Source: Neisseria sp. 83E34 (GTDB lineage: Bacteria > Pseudomonadota > Gammaproteobacteria > Burkholderiales > Neisseriaceae). From it: a DNA stretch of 64,000 bases. The position numbers were made by a program, and so were the translations under genes. The notes under the pieces are model-generated. The model was not told where the DNA came from. It saw only the letters and a list, made by a program, of their open reading frames with translations, and did no database searches. The stretch lies in the NCBI RefSeq assembly GCF_001308015.1, contig NZ_LGYH01000003.1, positions 174,857-238,856 of the forward strand, read 5' to 3'. Within the stretch, counting starts at the first letter, position 1. Every line of letters starts with the position of its first letter. Positions 17,757 through 27,014 of this stretch are shown in pieces.

Positions 17757-18566
17757 ATGATGCAAAAAACCGTTTTCAATATCGCCAAAATGGACTGCCC
17801 CTCGGAAGAGCAGATGATCCGGATGAAATTGGCCGGGTGTCGCAGCATACATGCGTTGGATTTCGACATTCCCGGCCGGCGGCTCACGGTGTATCACGAA
17901 GGCGGCCATGAAGCCGTTTTCAAACAGCTCGACAGCCTGAAGTTCGACACCACCCTGATCGGCAGCGAAGCCGTAGACACAATAGAGCAGGGCGCCGCTG
18001 CGCAAGGGCGGGGCGAAGCGGAACGCGCATTGTTGTGGCAAGTGCTGGCGATTAACCTCTTTTTCTTTTTTCTGGAAGCCGTAAGCGGCGTGTTGGCCGG
18101 TTCGATGGGTTTGCTGGCCGACAGCTTGGACATGCTCGCCGACAGCGCCGTGTATGCGCTCGCCCTGCTGGCCGTGGGCGGCACCGTGCAGCGCAAGAAA
18201 AAAACCGCATTTTCAGCCGGCGTATTCCAGCTGGTGTTGGCGCTGTGGGGCTTTGCCGAAGTGGTGAAACGCTTTATCGGCTGGGAGCGCGTGCCCGATT
18301 TCAAAACCATGATTGCCGTTTCCCTGCTCGCGCTGGCGGGTAATGCTTTGTGCCTTTACCTGCTGCAAAAAAGCAAAAGCCGCGAAGCGCATATGCAGGC
18401 CAGCATGATTTTCACGTCGAACGACATTATCGTGAACTTGGGCGTGATAGCCGCCGGCGCGTTCACGCTGTGGACGCATTCCAAATATCCTGATTTGATA
18501 GTGGGCACAATCGTATTCGTGTTGGTGGGCTCGGGCGCGTGGAAGATTTTGAAATTGGCGCGTTAG
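17757..18566 (+). CDS. Cation efflux (CDF-like) transporter with N-terminal HMA-like domain
   Basis: A 269-residue fusion. Residues 3-70 look like a heavy-metal-associated fold, but the metal loop reads MDCPSEE, keeping one Cys and losing the usual CxxC. Residues 90-269 form the membrane part of a cation diffusion facilitator, with LLADSLDMLADSAVYA and, later, TSNDIIVNLGVIAAG holding the Asp residues expected to bind the cation. There is no cytoplasmic C-terminal CDF domain. Family knowledge suggests zinc, cobalt or similar export. The ATG at 17757 follows AGGATTTCGAC; the next codon is also ATG. Confidence 0.8.
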   Translation: MMQKTVFNIAKMDCPSEEQMIRMKLAGCRSIHALDFDIPGRRLTVYHEGGHEAVFKQLDSLKFDTTLIGSEAVDTIEQGAAAQGRGEAERALLWQVLAINLFFFFLEAVSGVLAGSMGLLADSLDMLADSAVYALALLAVGGTVQRKKKTAFSAGVFQLVLALWGFAEVVKRFIGWERVPDFKTMIAVSLLALAGNALCLYLLQKSKSREAHMQASMIFTSNDIIVNLGVIAAGAFTLWTHSKYPDLIVGTIVFVLVGSGAWKILKLAR

Positions 18567-18587
18567 GGTTGGATTGTTGCGATACAC

Positions 18588-18621
18588 ATGCCTGTCTGAA
18601 AGAATGTTTTCAGACAGGCAT
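18588..18621 (+). terminator. Inverted DUS pair after the CDF gene
   Basis: A facing pair begins 22 bp past the stop. Confidence 0.75.
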
Positions 18622-18631
18622 ATTGGCCACC

Positions 18632-18700
18632 GTAGGTAGGATTCTTGAATCCGACAAATCTGCTGCGTCCGTCTCATTCTCGAATCCGATAAATTTCCAG
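18632..18700. repeat. GTAGGT-GGATTC-TTGAATCC repeat
   Basis: GTAGGTAGGATTCTTGAATC is followed by CGAC and a partial second copy (ATTCTCGAATCCGATAAAT). It is the same family as the copies at 9.8, 21.0 and 22.1 kb. Confidence 0.55.
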
Positions 18701-18768
18701 CAACATTTCCGTCTACCGCAAGGCCGGCCATCCGTTATAAAATGCCAAGCCCTTTATCCGCAAACCCA

Positions 18769-18781
18769 ATGCCTGTCTGAA
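18769..18781 (+). promoter_or_regulatory. DUS immediately upstream of the leuE start
   Basis: ATGCCTGTCTGAA ends 4 bases before the start codon and occupies the Shine-Dalgarno position. Confidence 0.5.
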
Positions 18782-18785
18782 AACC

Positions 18786-19436
18786 ATGCTCGGCACCATC
18801 AATCTCACCACCTACATTATCGGCACGGTCGCCGTGATTTTATTGCCCGGCCCCAATTCCATGTTTTGCCTTTCCATGGCGGCGCAGCACGGCGTAAAAG
18901 CGGCTTACCGCGCCATCGCAGGCATTATTCTGGGCGATTCCTTCCTGATACTCGCCACCGTTTTGGGCGCGGGCACATTATTAAAACTCTACCCGCCGCT
19001 GTTTCACGGCCTCAAGCTGGTGGGCGGGCTGTATCTGGCCTATATCGGCTTCAACTTGCTGCGCGGCGCTGTAAGAAAATGGCAGCTTGATCCGTCTAAA
19101 TTTCCAACCGGCTCCGAAGCCGCCGCCGGACCCGCGCCCCACATTTTCAAACGCGCCTTGCTGCTGAGCCTGACCAACCCGAAAGCCATATTGTTTTTCC
19201 TCTCGTTTTTCGTGCAGTTCGTCGACCCCGCTTACCCGCACCCCGCGCTTTCGTTTCTCGTGTTGGCGCTGATTTTGCAGGCCACCAGTTTTATTTATCT
19301 CAACATGCTGGTGTTCGCCGGACACAATATGACGCGCCTCTTTCGGCGGCACCATAAACTATCCGCCGCCGCCATGGGCGCCGTAGGGCTGATGTTCGCC
19401 GCGTTTGCCGTGAGAATGTGGATGGCCGCGATATAA
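18786..19436 (+). CDS. leuE: LysE/RhtB-family amino-acid exporter, LeuE-like
   Basis: A 216-residue, six-helix exporter. VAVILLPGPNSMFCLSMAAQHG near the start is the LysE/RhtB signature, and the later KRALLLSLTNPKAILFFLSF and FVQFVDPAYPH segments closely follow E. coli LeuE, an exporter of leucine and analogues. A DUS ends 4 bases before the ATG and there is no clear Shine-Dalgarno. The substrate is inferred from similarity. Confidence 0.85.
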   Translation: MLGTINLTTYIIGTVAVILLPGPNSMFCLSMAAQHGVKAAYRAIAGIILGDSFLILATVLGAGTLLKLYPPLFHGLKLVGGLYLAYIGFNLLRGAVRKWQLDPSKFPTGSEAAAGPAPHIFKRALLLSLTNPKAILFFLSFFVQFVDPAYPHPALSFLVLALILQATSFIYLNMLVFAGHNMTRLFRRHHKLSAAAMGAVGLMFAAFAVRMWMAAI

Positions 19437-19487
19437 AGCGGGCACGCGGAATGCCTGCCTGAACATTTCAAATTTAAGGAGCAAACC

Positions 19488-20330
19488 ATGCGCGAATATG
19501 AATTTGTTTTGGTCAACGTGTTTGCCGAAACCCATTTCGGCGGCAACCCGCTGGCTGTCTTTCCCCAAGCCGAAGGACTGGACGACGAGGCCATGCAGCA
19601 GATTGCGCGCCAGTTTAATTTAAGTGAAACCGCGTTTGCCTTCCCCTCGGAATCCGCCGCCGCCGACCTGCGGATTTTCACGCCCGCACACGAGCTGCCG
19701 CTGGCCGGCCATCCCATCCTCGGCAGCGCATACGTGTTGCAGCAACGGCAAGGCCTGTCTGAAAGCTTTGTGCTCAACACCCGCGCCAAGCCCGTTTGCC
19801 TGAGCGGCTCAAACAACACGATGACCCTGAAAATCAGCGGTTACACCTGCCGCCCTTCAAGCGCTTCCCGTGTGGAATTGGCCGAAGCCGCAGGCATTCC
19901 CGAGGCGCAAATCGCCGAACACGCTTACTGGCTGGATAGCGGTTCGCCGCAACTTTTGCTGCAAGTTTCTACCGTCGCCGCGCTGGAAAACGCACGCATC
20001 GATTACGCCAAGCTTAATGCCGTTTGCCGTGCCGATTCGGGGCGCACCATGATTTACCTGTGGCACGAACAAGGCGACACCGTTCAGGCGCGGATGTTTT
20101 ACGCACAAAACGGTGCCGTTTTAGAAGACAGCGGCACCGGATCAGCCTGTGCCAACCTCGGCGCCTATTATCTTTCGCGCGGCACTTTCCCGCTCAAACG
20201 CAGCGTGCGGCAGGGCGACCAAACCGGCCGTCCCAACCGCCTTAGCTTGCGTGTGGACGAAGCCGAAAATATCTATGTGGGCGGGCGTGTAGTGGAAGTC
20301 GGGCGCGGTGTGTTCACGCTGCCGCGTTGA
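19488..20330 (+). CDS. PhzF-family isomerase/epimerase-like protein
   Basis: A 280-residue protein of the diaminopimelate-epimerase fold. It has the PhzF landmarks: VNVFAETHFGGNPLAVF at the start, QFNLSETAF with the conserved Glu, FTPAHELPLAGHPILGSAY, and DSGTGSACANLGAYY near the end. PhzF itself isomerises a phenazine precursor, but most relatives have unknown substrates and there are no phenazine genes here. AAGGAG precedes the ATG. It lies 51 bp after the LeuE-like gene and may share its transcript. One AGGCCTGTCTGAA lies in frame at 19751. Confidence 0.92.
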   Translation: MREYEFVLVNVFAETHFGGNPLAVFPQAEGLDDEAMQQIARQFNLSETAFAFPSESAAADLRIFTPAHELPLAGHPILGSAYVLQQRQGLSESFVLNTRAKPVCLSGSNNTMTLKISGYTCRPSSASRVELAEAAGIPEAQIAEHAYWLDSGSPQLLLQVSTVAALENARIDYAKLNAVCRADSGRTMIYLWHEQGDTVQARMFYAQNGAVLEDSGTGSACANLGAYYLSRGTFPLKRSVRQGDQTGRPNRLSLRVDEAENIYVGGRVVEVGRGVFTLPR

Positions 20331-20355
20331 GTGCCGGCAGAATTGGGTTGAAGTT

Positions 20356-20964
20356 ATGCAGAAATTCATTTGTTTTATGATAAATATAAATAAACTGTCT
20401 AATTTTTGTGCAAGAAAATTTATATCTTTTCTGGAAAAACGGATAGATCGGATTAATAAACAGCAGAAAAATAATGCAAAATTTGTAAAATATCCTATTA
20501 CTTTTTTCGTTGTAATATTATTTTCTTTCATTTTTTTTGTTGGGTTATTTTTAGACTTTTGGATAGGTAATATTAATAAGTCTAGGTTGGATACTTTTAT
20601 TGTCGTAGCAAGCTTAATAAGTTTAGTTATAAATAATATATCCAAGTTGTATGAAACAGAGTTTTTTGATGATTATATTGTACATGTATTGAAATATATG
20701 GCAGGAGGAGTTTTGTATGGGTTTGTTGTTGGGGCAAGTATATTTTTAGTTGTTATCGCAACCCTTGCTATTGTTCAACCATCATATTTGCCACAATTTA
20801 ATACTACTTTTTTTCTTTCAATTGTAATTACTGCTGGAATTTTATTTTTGGTAGCTTTTACCTTTTTGTTTTTGAGTGAAATTCTTCTTAATAAAAGAAA
20901 TTTGTTTTACGCGATATGGTGGATATTTATTCTGGTTTTGTATTTGATAAAGATTTACACTTAA
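20356..20964 (+). CDS. AT-rich hypothetical membrane protein
   Basis: I do not recognise this protein. The 202-residue product has a basic N-terminus with many Lys and Asn, then four or five hydrophobic helices (for example ITFFVVILFSFIFFVGLFL, VLYGFVVGASIFLVVIATLA and FFLSIVITAGILFLVAFTFL). The open frame extends back into the phzF end, but ATG at 20356 (or 20377) is more sensible. It is far more AT-rich than its neighbours, which suggests recent acquisition. No nearby gene suggests its function. Confidence 0.7.
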   Translation: MQKFICFMININKLSNFCARKFISFLEKRIDRINKQQKNNAKFVKYPITFFVVILFSFIFFVGLFLDFWIGNINKSRLDTFIVVASLISLVINNISKLYETEFFDDYIVHVLKYMAGGVLYGFVVGASIFLVVIATLAIVQPSYLPQFNTTFFLSIVITAGILFLVAFTFLFLSEILLNKRNLFYAIWWIFILVLYLIKIYT

Positions 20965-21290
20965 AGAAGCAGTCGCAGGTTGAGAAGGAATTCCAATAAA
21001 TAATGGAAATCATGGAGATGTTGGGTTTGCAATCCAACCTACGCTGGCTTTATGAAAATTCAGACGGCCTGAACCAAAAATCGGTAGGTTGTATACCAAC
21101 GGCACGCACGTGGCGATTGGTTTGCATAAGAAATCAACAACGCGTGCGTGGCTGCGCCACACACTCTACACGCAGGCTACGCTGGGCTGCCGCTTTAGTC
21201 GCATGAGCCCAACCCGAGTATGGCATCCGATTGATTCAACAATGCCTGTCTGAAAACAAAACACTTCACAAACATAAGGAAACCGCTTCG
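20965..21290. repeat. Repeat-bearing gap before the methyltransferase gene
   Basis: This stretch holds TTGGGTTTGCAATCCAACC (21021), a canonical-type DUS TTCAGACGGCCT (21059), a long copy of the GGCACGCACG/CGCGTGCGTGGC repeat ending in CACACTCTACACGCAGGC (21084-21190), and a TG-wadDUS at 21242. No gene is supported. Confidence 0.6.
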
Positions 21291-21794
21291 ATGATCTCCC
21301 TGATTTTCATCCTGTTTTTCGCCATCCGCCTCGTATCCCTTTCCATTTCCATCCGCAACGAGAAGCGCCTGATCGCCGAAGGTGCCAAGCAGTTCGGCGA
21401 GAAAAATTCCAAGCTGCTCGCCGCCGCACATATCGCCTATTACTTCGCCGCTCTGGCCGAATCCCACATCCGCGGCGTGCAGTTTGATGCCGTTTCCACC
21501 GCCGGCACCGCCGTTACCGCTTTCGCCCTCGTCATGCTGTTTTACGTGATCCGCGAGCTCGGCGAAATCTGGACGCTGAAAATCTACATCCACCCACGGC
21601 ACACCATCAACCGCTCCTGGCTTTTCCGCCATGTGCGCCATCCCAATTATTTTCTCAACGTCATCCCCGAACTTATCGGCATCGGTCTGCTCTGCCACGC
21701 TTGGACCACCATGACTATCGGCCTGCCCGTTTACTTCGTGATTCTCGCCATCCGCATCCGACAAGAACACGAAGCCATGCGCCATCTATGGTAA
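21291..21794 (+). CDS. Isoprenylcysteine carboxyl methyltransferase-like membrane protein
   Basis: A 167-residue integral membrane protein. The C-terminal half reads RHVRHPNYFLNVIPELIGIGL then RIRQEHEAM, which is the ICMT/PEMT-type RHPxY motif with a downstream Glu, the S-adenosylmethionine site of this family. Bacterial relatives often methylate lipids or small molecules. A longer frame from 21231 runs through a DUS, so the ATG at 21291 after AAGGAAA is preferred. Substrate unknown. Confidence 0.8.
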   Translation: MISLIFILFFAIRLVSLSISIRNEKRLIAEGAKQFGEKNSKLLAAAHIAYYFAALAESHIRGVQFDAVSTAGTAVTAFALVMLFYVIRELGEIWTLKIYIHPRHTINRSWLFRHVRHPNYFLNVIPELIGIGLLCHAWTTMTIGLPVYFVILAIRIRQEHEAMRHLW

Positions 21795-22394
21795 GCTGCG
21801 CATTTGAAAACATTTTTGATCCAAGCATAATCAAGTGCCGTTAAATATCGTATAATCCCGCCTGGCCGGATAAAAAACCACTCAGGCAGAAAAAAACAAG
21901 CGCATAACATAAGGCTGTCTGACAATCAGACGGCCTTTTTATAAGATAAACGCAGTGTGTGGATGTGCGAGGAAAAGCCTAGCACGATTGAGTTTTCAGA
22001 CAGGCATTGATTGGTAGGGTGTGCGCCAACGGTACGCACGCGGTCGCTGAGGCCTGCGGTACAAATAAAAAACGCGTACTTCAGATTGCTCTGATGTAGG
22101 TCGGATTCTTGAATCCGACAGATAGGGAAATGTGCTGTAAGGAAAAATAGTTCAGACGGCCTCAAATGGTTTGTCGGATACGAGTATCCGACCTACGCTT
22201 GCTGAAACAATTTCAGACGGCATTGTCTGAAAACCGGTAGGGTGTGTGCCAACGGCACGCACGCGGTGGTTAACATTTTTAGTAAGAATGAAAAACGCGT
22301 GCGTGGCTATGCCATACACTCTGCACGCAGGCTGCGCTTGCTGCGTTGCTTGGTTGCCATTATTGAAGAATTTATTTGTACAAAGGAATTTAGT
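21795..22394. repeat. 600-bp repeat mosaic before the AT-rich gene
   Basis: In order: a GGCTGTCTGACAATCAGACGGCC-like hairpin with T-run (21911-21940, probable terminator); reversed TG-wadDUS (21995); TAGGGTGTG/ACGCACGCGGT repeat (22014-22080); GTCGGATTCTTGAATCCGAC (22100-22119); canonical DUS TTCAGACGGCCT (22151); GTCGGATACGAGTATCCGAC (22173-22192); AT-type TTCAGACGGCAT (22212); and a second long GCACGCACGCGGT/CGCGTGCGTGGC copy (22236-22340). Confidence 0.65.
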
Positions 22395-23069
22395 ATGTTA
22401 ATACAACAACTTCACTGGTGGGAAAAAACTGTTGAATATAAATTTATTGCATGGTCTAAATTGAAATTTGATGCTATCCCATTAGATGGGAATTTAGAGC
22501 AAGCAGGTGATGCTCTTTTTTCAAATGAAAACAATGAGTTTTTTTTAATTGAATTCAAAAAGAAGAAAGACAAAAAGCATATTGAAAAAGAATTAATTAA
22601 ATTTGATGATTATAATGTCGCATTAACAAAAATTAAAAATCATAAATTCAATAGATGCCATTTTGTTGTTTATGGTGGTATTTTTACGAATATTGAAACA
22701 AAAGAAAAACTAGGTTTTGGCCTAGCATTTGAGCATTATATTGATTTTATTGCTTCAGAAAATAAGAAGATATTAGGAAGTTCATATTACGATGAATATA
22801 AATTTTTTGAAAAATATGCAATAAAGTCAAAAGATTTCTTTGAATATCTTAAATTTTTCTGTTCCCTTAAAAAAGGGAAAGATTCATATAGTTCATCTAG
22901 GTCTCCATTTGCTAATGCATTAGCTGTAACAAAAGATGGCATTGCTGTTTCATTAAATGAATTAATCAGTACATCTCCAAAGTTACAAATGGCTTTAAAT
23001 GTTCCAGAGCCAACCATTCAACCCGAGAAGCCAACGATAGAAAGAACAATAGATGGCCCAAGTTGGTAA
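22395..23069 (+). CDS. AT-rich protein with a possible PD-(D/E)XK nuclease core
   Basis: I do not recognise a named family. The 224-residue product contains GDALFSNENNEFFLIEFKKK at about residues 31-50: an Asp, a beta strand, then Glu-x-Lys, the arrangement of the PD-(D/E)XK fold seen in restriction and repair nucleases. The middle is Lys- and Phe-rich; the tail is Pro/Thr-rich (PEPTIQPEKPTIER). A clear AAGGAA lies six bases before the ATG at 22395, so the longer frame from 22242, which crosses a repeat, is rejected. It is very AT-rich and flanked by repeats, hence probably foreign. A nuclease role is a guess. Confidence 0.7.
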   Translation: MLIQQLHWWEKTVEYKFIAWSKLKFDAIPLDGNLEQAGDALFSNENNEFFLIEFKKKKDKKHIEKELIKFDDYNVALTKIKNHKFNRCHFVVYGGIFTNIETKEKLGFGLAFEHYIDFIASENKKILGSSYYDEYKFFEKYAIKSKDFFEYLKFFCSLKKGKDSYSSSRSPFANALAVTKDGIAVSLNELISTSPKLQMALNVPEPTIQPEKPTIERTIDGPSW

Positions 23070-23109
23070 ATTATTTAATCCGAATATTCTAGTGTTGTGA
23101 GTAAAAATT

Positions 23110-26100
23110 ATGCCCAAACGTACCGACCTAAAATCCATCCTTATCATCGGCGCCGGCCCCATTGTGATCGGCCAGGCCTGCGAGTTCGACTATTCCGGCG
23201 CGCAAGCGTGTAAGGCTTTGCGCGAGGAAGGCTATAAAGTCATTCTCGTCAATTCCAACCCCGCCACGATTATGACCGACCCTGAAATGGCCGATGTTAC
23301 CTATATCGAGCCGATTATGTGGCAGACGGTGGAAAAGATTATCGCCAAAGAGCGCCCCGATGCGGTGTTGCCGACCATGGGCGGCCAAACGGCGTTGAAC
23401 TGCGCGCTGGATTTGGCGCGCAACGGTGTGCTGGCGAAATATAACGTTGAGCTGATCGGCGCCACCGAAGACGCGATTGATAAAGCGGAAGACCGCGGCC
23501 GCTTTAAAGAGGCGATGGAAAAAATCGGCCTGCATTGCCCGAAATCTTTTGTGTGCCACACCATGAACGAAGCGCTGGCGGCGCAGGAGCAGGTGGGCTT
23601 TCCCACGCTGATCCGTCCGTCTTTCACCATGGGCGGTTCGGGTGGCGGCATTGCCTACAATAAAGACGAGTTTTTGGCGATTTGCGAACGCGGTTTCGAT
23701 GCGTCGCCCACGCATGAGTTGTTGATTGAACAGTCGGTACTCGGTTGGAAAGAGTACGAAATGGAGGTGGTGCGCGATAAAAACGACAACTGCATCATCA
23801 TCTGTTCGATTGAAAACTTCGACCCGATGGGCGTGCATACCGGCGACTCGATTACGGTTGCGCCCGCGCAAACGCTTACCGACAAAGAATACCAAATCAT
23901 GCGTAATGCTTCGCTGGCGGTGCTGCGCGAAATCGGCGTGGACACGGGCGGCTCGAACGTGCAGTTTGCCATCAACCCTGAAAACGGTGAGATGATTGTG
24001 ATTGAGATGAACCCGCGCGTGAGCCGTTCTTCGGCGCTGGCTTCCAAGGCCACGGGCTTCCCGATTGCGAAAGTGGCCGCGAAACTGGCGGTGGGCTTCA
24101 CGTTGGACGAACTGCGCAACGACATCACCGGCGGCCGCACGCCTGCGTCTTTCGAGCCTTCGATTGATTATGTGGTAACGAAAATCCCGCGTTTTGCGTT
24201 TGAAAAATTCCCCGCTGCCGACGACCGCCTGACCACGCAAATGAAATCGGTGGGCGAAGTGATGGCGATGGGCCGCACGATTCAGGAGTCGATGCAAAAA
24301 GCCCTGCGCGGTTTGGAAACCGGTTTGTGCGGCTTCAACCCGCGCACCGACGATAAAAACGTGATCCGCCGCGAGCTGGCCAACCCCGGCCCCGAGCGCA
24401 TTCTGTATGTGGCCGATGCTTTCCGCGCCGGTTTCAGCAAGGAAGAAATCCACGAAATTTGCGCGATTGATCCGTGGTTCTTGGCGCAGATTGAAGACCT
24501 TATTCAGGAAGAGCAAAAGGTTTCAGACGGCCGTTTGAACGATTTGGACTTTGCCACGCTGCGCCGCTTGAAACGCAAAGGTTTTTCAGACAAGCGTTTG
24601 GCGCAATTGTTAGGCCTGTCTGAAAAAGAAGTGCGCGAACACCGCTACGGCCTGAATCTGCACCCCGTGTACAAGCGCGTGGATACTTGCGCGGCGGAGT
24701 TCCAATCCGACACGGCGTATCTCTATTCCACTTATGAAGAAGAGTGCGAAGCAAGGCCGTCTGAAAAACGCAAAGTGATGATTCTCGGCGGCGGCCCCAA
24801 CCGTATCGGCCAAGGTATCGAGTTCGACTATTGCTGCGTACACGCCGCACTGGCGCTGCGCGAATCGGGTTTTGAAACCATTATGGTGAACTGCAACCCC
24901 GAAACCGTATCCACCGACTTCGACACTTCCGACCGCCTCTACTTCGAGCCGCTCACGCTGGAAGACGTGCTGGAAATCGTGCGCACCGAAAACCCGTGGG
25001 GCGTGATTGTGCATTACGGCGGCCAAACCCCGCTGAAACTCGCCAACGCGCTGGTGGAAAACGGCGTGAACATCATCGGCACGTCGGCCGATTCGATTGA
25101 CGCTGCCGAAGACCGCGAACGCTTCCAAAAAGTGCTCAACGACCTCGGCCTGCGCCAACCGCCCAACCGCACCGCGCGCAACGAAGAAGAAGCACTGGTG
25201 CTGGCCGAAGAAATCGGCTATCCGCTGGTGGTGCGCCCGTCTTATGTATTGGGCGGCCGCGCCATGCAGGTGGTGCATACGCAAGAGCAGCTCAAAACCT
25301 ATATGCGCGAAGCCGTGCAGGTTTCCGAAGACAGCCCCGTACTGCTCGATTTCTTCCTGAACAACGCGATTGAAGTGGACGTGGATTGCGTTTCAGACGG
25401 CAAAGACATCGTCATCGGCGGCATTATGCAGCACATCGAGCAGGCCGGTATCCACTCGGGCGACTCAGGCTGCTCGCTGCCGCCATACTCGCTCTCTGAA
25501 GAGATTCAAGAAGAAATCCGCCGCCAAACCAAAGCCATGGCTTATGCGTTGAATGTGGTCGGCCTGATGAACGTGCAGTTTGCCGTGCAAGACGGTGTGG
25601 TGTTCGTGCTGGAAGTGAACCCGCGCGCCTCGCGTACCGTGCCGTTCGTTTCCAAAGCCACTTCCGTGCCGCTGGCCAAAGTGGGCGCGCGTGCAATGGC
25701 GGGCATCAGCCTGAAAGAGCAAGGCGTTGAAAAAGAAGTGATTCCGGATTTCTACGCCGTGAAAGAGGCCGTGTTCCCGTTCATCAAATTCCCCGGCGTG
25801 GACACCATTCTCGGCCCGGAAATGCGCTCCACCGGCGAAGTGATGGGTGTGGGCGAAACCTTCTCCGAAGCCTACCTGAAAGCCCAACTGGGCGCGGGCG
25901 AACGTATGCCGGCGGTGGGCAAAGTGTTTATCGCCGTGCGCGACGAAGACAAACCGCTGGTGGTGCAAACCGCGAAAAACTTCCAATCGCTCGGCTACGG
26001 CGTGTGCGCTACCCGCGGCACCGCAGCCTACCTGAAAGAACACGGCGTAAACGTGCAGGTGGTCAACAAAGTATTGGAAGGCCGCCCGCATATTGTCGAT

Positions 26101-26319
26101 GCCATTAAAAACGGCGAAATCGCGCTGGTGGTCAACACCGTGATCAGCGACCCGCAAGCCGTGGCCGACAGCCACAGCATCCGCCGCAGCGCGCTCACCC
26201 AGCGCGTGCCGCAATACACCACCATTGCCGGCGGCGAAGCCATGAGCGAAGGCGTGAAGAGCCTCAACGCCATGGGCGTGTACAGCGTGCAGGAGCTGCA
26301 TGCGAGGCTGAAGAAATAA
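23110..26319 (+). CDS. carB: Carbamoyl-phosphate synthase large subunit
   Basis: The 1069-residue enzyme makes carbamoyl phosphate from bicarbonate, ATP and ammonia delivered by CarA, feeding arginine and pyrimidine synthesis. It shows the two homologous ATP-grasp halves ([17 protein letters not shown] near the start, [17 protein letters not shown] in the middle), paired NPRxSRSSAL and [10 protein letters not shown] motifs, and an MGS-like allosteric domain at the end. carA is not in the window. Its coding region contains canonical-type DUS cores (24522, 24754, 25392) and a TG-wad-like copy (24612). Confidence 0.98.
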   Translation: MPKRTDLKSILIIGAGPIVIGQACEFDYSGAQACKALREEGYKVILVNSNPATIMTDPEMADVTYIEPIMWQTVEKIIAKERPDAVLPTMGGQTALNCALDLARNGVLAKYNVELIGATEDAIDKAEDRGRFKEAMEKIGLHCPKSFVCHTMNEALAAQEQVGFPTLIRPSFTMGGSGGGIAYNKDEFLAICERGFDASPTHELLIEQSVLGWKEYEMEVVRDKNDNCIIICSIENFDPMGVHTGDSITVAPAQTLTDKEYQIMRNASLAVLREIGVDTGGSNVQFAINPENGEMIVIEMNPRVSRSSALASKATGFPIAKVAAKLAVGFTLDELRNDITGGRTPASFEPSIDYVVTKIPRFAFEKFPAADDRLTTQMKSVGEVMAMGRTIQESMQKALRGLETGLCGFNPRTDDKNVIRRELANPGPERILYVADAFRAGFSKEEIHEICAIDPWFLAQIEDLIQEEQKVSDGRLNDLDFATLRRLKRKGFSDKRLAQLLGLSEKEVREHRYGLNLHPVYKRVDTCAAEFQSDTAYLYSTYEEECEARPSEKRKVMILGGGPNRIGQGIEFDYCCVHAALALRESGFETIMVNCNPETVSTDFDTSDRLYFEPLTLEDVLEIVRTENPWGVIVHYGGQTPLKLANALVENGVNIIGTSADSIDAAEDRERFQKVLNDLGLRQPPNRTARNEEEALVLAEEIGYPLVVRPSYVLGGRAMQVVHTQEQLKTYMREAVQVSEDSPVLLDFFLNNAIEVDVDCVSDGKDIVIGGIMQHIEQAGIHSGDSGCSLPPYSLSEEIQEEIRRQTKAMAYALNVVGLMNVQFAVQDGVVFVLEVNPRASRTVPFVSKATSVPLAKVGARAMAGISLKEQGVEKEVIPDFYAVKEAVFPFIKFPGVDTILGPEMRSTGEVMGVGETFSEAYLKAQLGAGERMPAVGKVFIAVRDEDKPLVVQTAKNFQSLGYGVCATRGTAAYLKEHGVNVQVVNKVLEGRPHIVDAIKNGEIALVVNTVISDPQAVADSHSIRRSALTQRVPQYTTIAGGEAMSEGVKSLNAMGVYSVQELHARLKK

Positions 26320-26335
26320 GCAGTTTTGAATGGAA

Positions 26336-26368
26336 ATGCCTGTCTGAAAAAATGTTTCAGACAGGCAT
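26336..26368. terminator. Inverted DUS pair between carB and the nitroreductase gene
   Basis: A facing pair with T-run, shared by the two convergent genes. Confidence 0.75.
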
Positions 26369-26411
26369 TTGTTATTGTAGTTATTAAAATTCAGTTTATT
26401 TGCTATATGTA

Positions 26412-27014
26412 TCAAATTACCGCCCACTCAGCTTGAGCACGAATTTTCTGTTTTTGCCGGCCGTCTGTTTTCCCGATGGCCACTAGTAATACGGGTAACA
26501 GGTTTTCAGACAGGCCTGCGGTTTGACGCACGGCTTCGGTGTCGAAACCACTCATCGGACAGCTCGCCCAGCCTTGTTCTTGGGCAGCCAGCATCAGAGT
26601 CATAGCGGCGAGTGAGGCGCTGCGTATGGCTTCGTCTCGCTGGGCTTGCGGGTTATTGTGAAAGGCGGAATGTGCGGCGGAAACCCAGTTTTGCGCCGTG
26701 TCATTGTCGATGATGCCTGCCTGAACAGAGGCTTGCAATTTTTCGTTTAAATCCTGATGGCCTGTGAGCTTGCCGCTGATCACAATGACCGCGGCGGCCT
26801 GCATAATTTTATGCTGGCTAAAAGCAGCATGGTATAAAGCTTGTTTGGCTTTTTCTGAGCAGACGGCAGTGAAATGCCAGTTTTGCAGATGATAAGCAGA
26901 AGGCGCATGGCAGGCAGCTTTGATCAGGTAGTGCAATTCGGGTTCACTGATATGGCTGTCTGAAAAACCATAGGCCGAAACACGCTGTTGTAATAATTGA
27001 AAAAACGGGGTCAT
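26412..27014 (-). CDS. Nitroreductase-family protein
   Basis: A 200-residue FMN-dependent oxidoreductase. HAPSAYHLQNWHFTAV matches the flavin-binding start of the family, and MTLMLAAQEQGWASCPMSGFD with the later LPVLLVAIGK fits the C-terminal half. The ATG at 27014 overlaps the stop of the upstream transporter by four bases, so the two are translationally coupled and probably share a regulator (the divergent MarR gene). The physiological substrate is unknown. A longer frame to 27521 is a shadow inside the transporter. Confidence 0.85.
   Translation of the reverse strand: MTPFFQLLQQRVSAYGFSDSHISEPELHYLIKAACHAPSAYHLQNWHFTAVCSEKAKQALYHAAFSQHKIMQAAAVIVISGKLTGHQDLNEKLQASVQAGIIDNDTAQNWVSAAHSAFHNNPQAQRDEAIRSASLAAMTLMLAAQEQGWASCPMSGFDTEAVRQTAGLSENLLPVLLVAIGKTDGRQKQKIRAQAEWAVI

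Noticed and set aside
23128..24516. 462-codon open frame opposite carB
   Set aside because: Antisense shadow of carB with His/Arg-rich composition and no domain.
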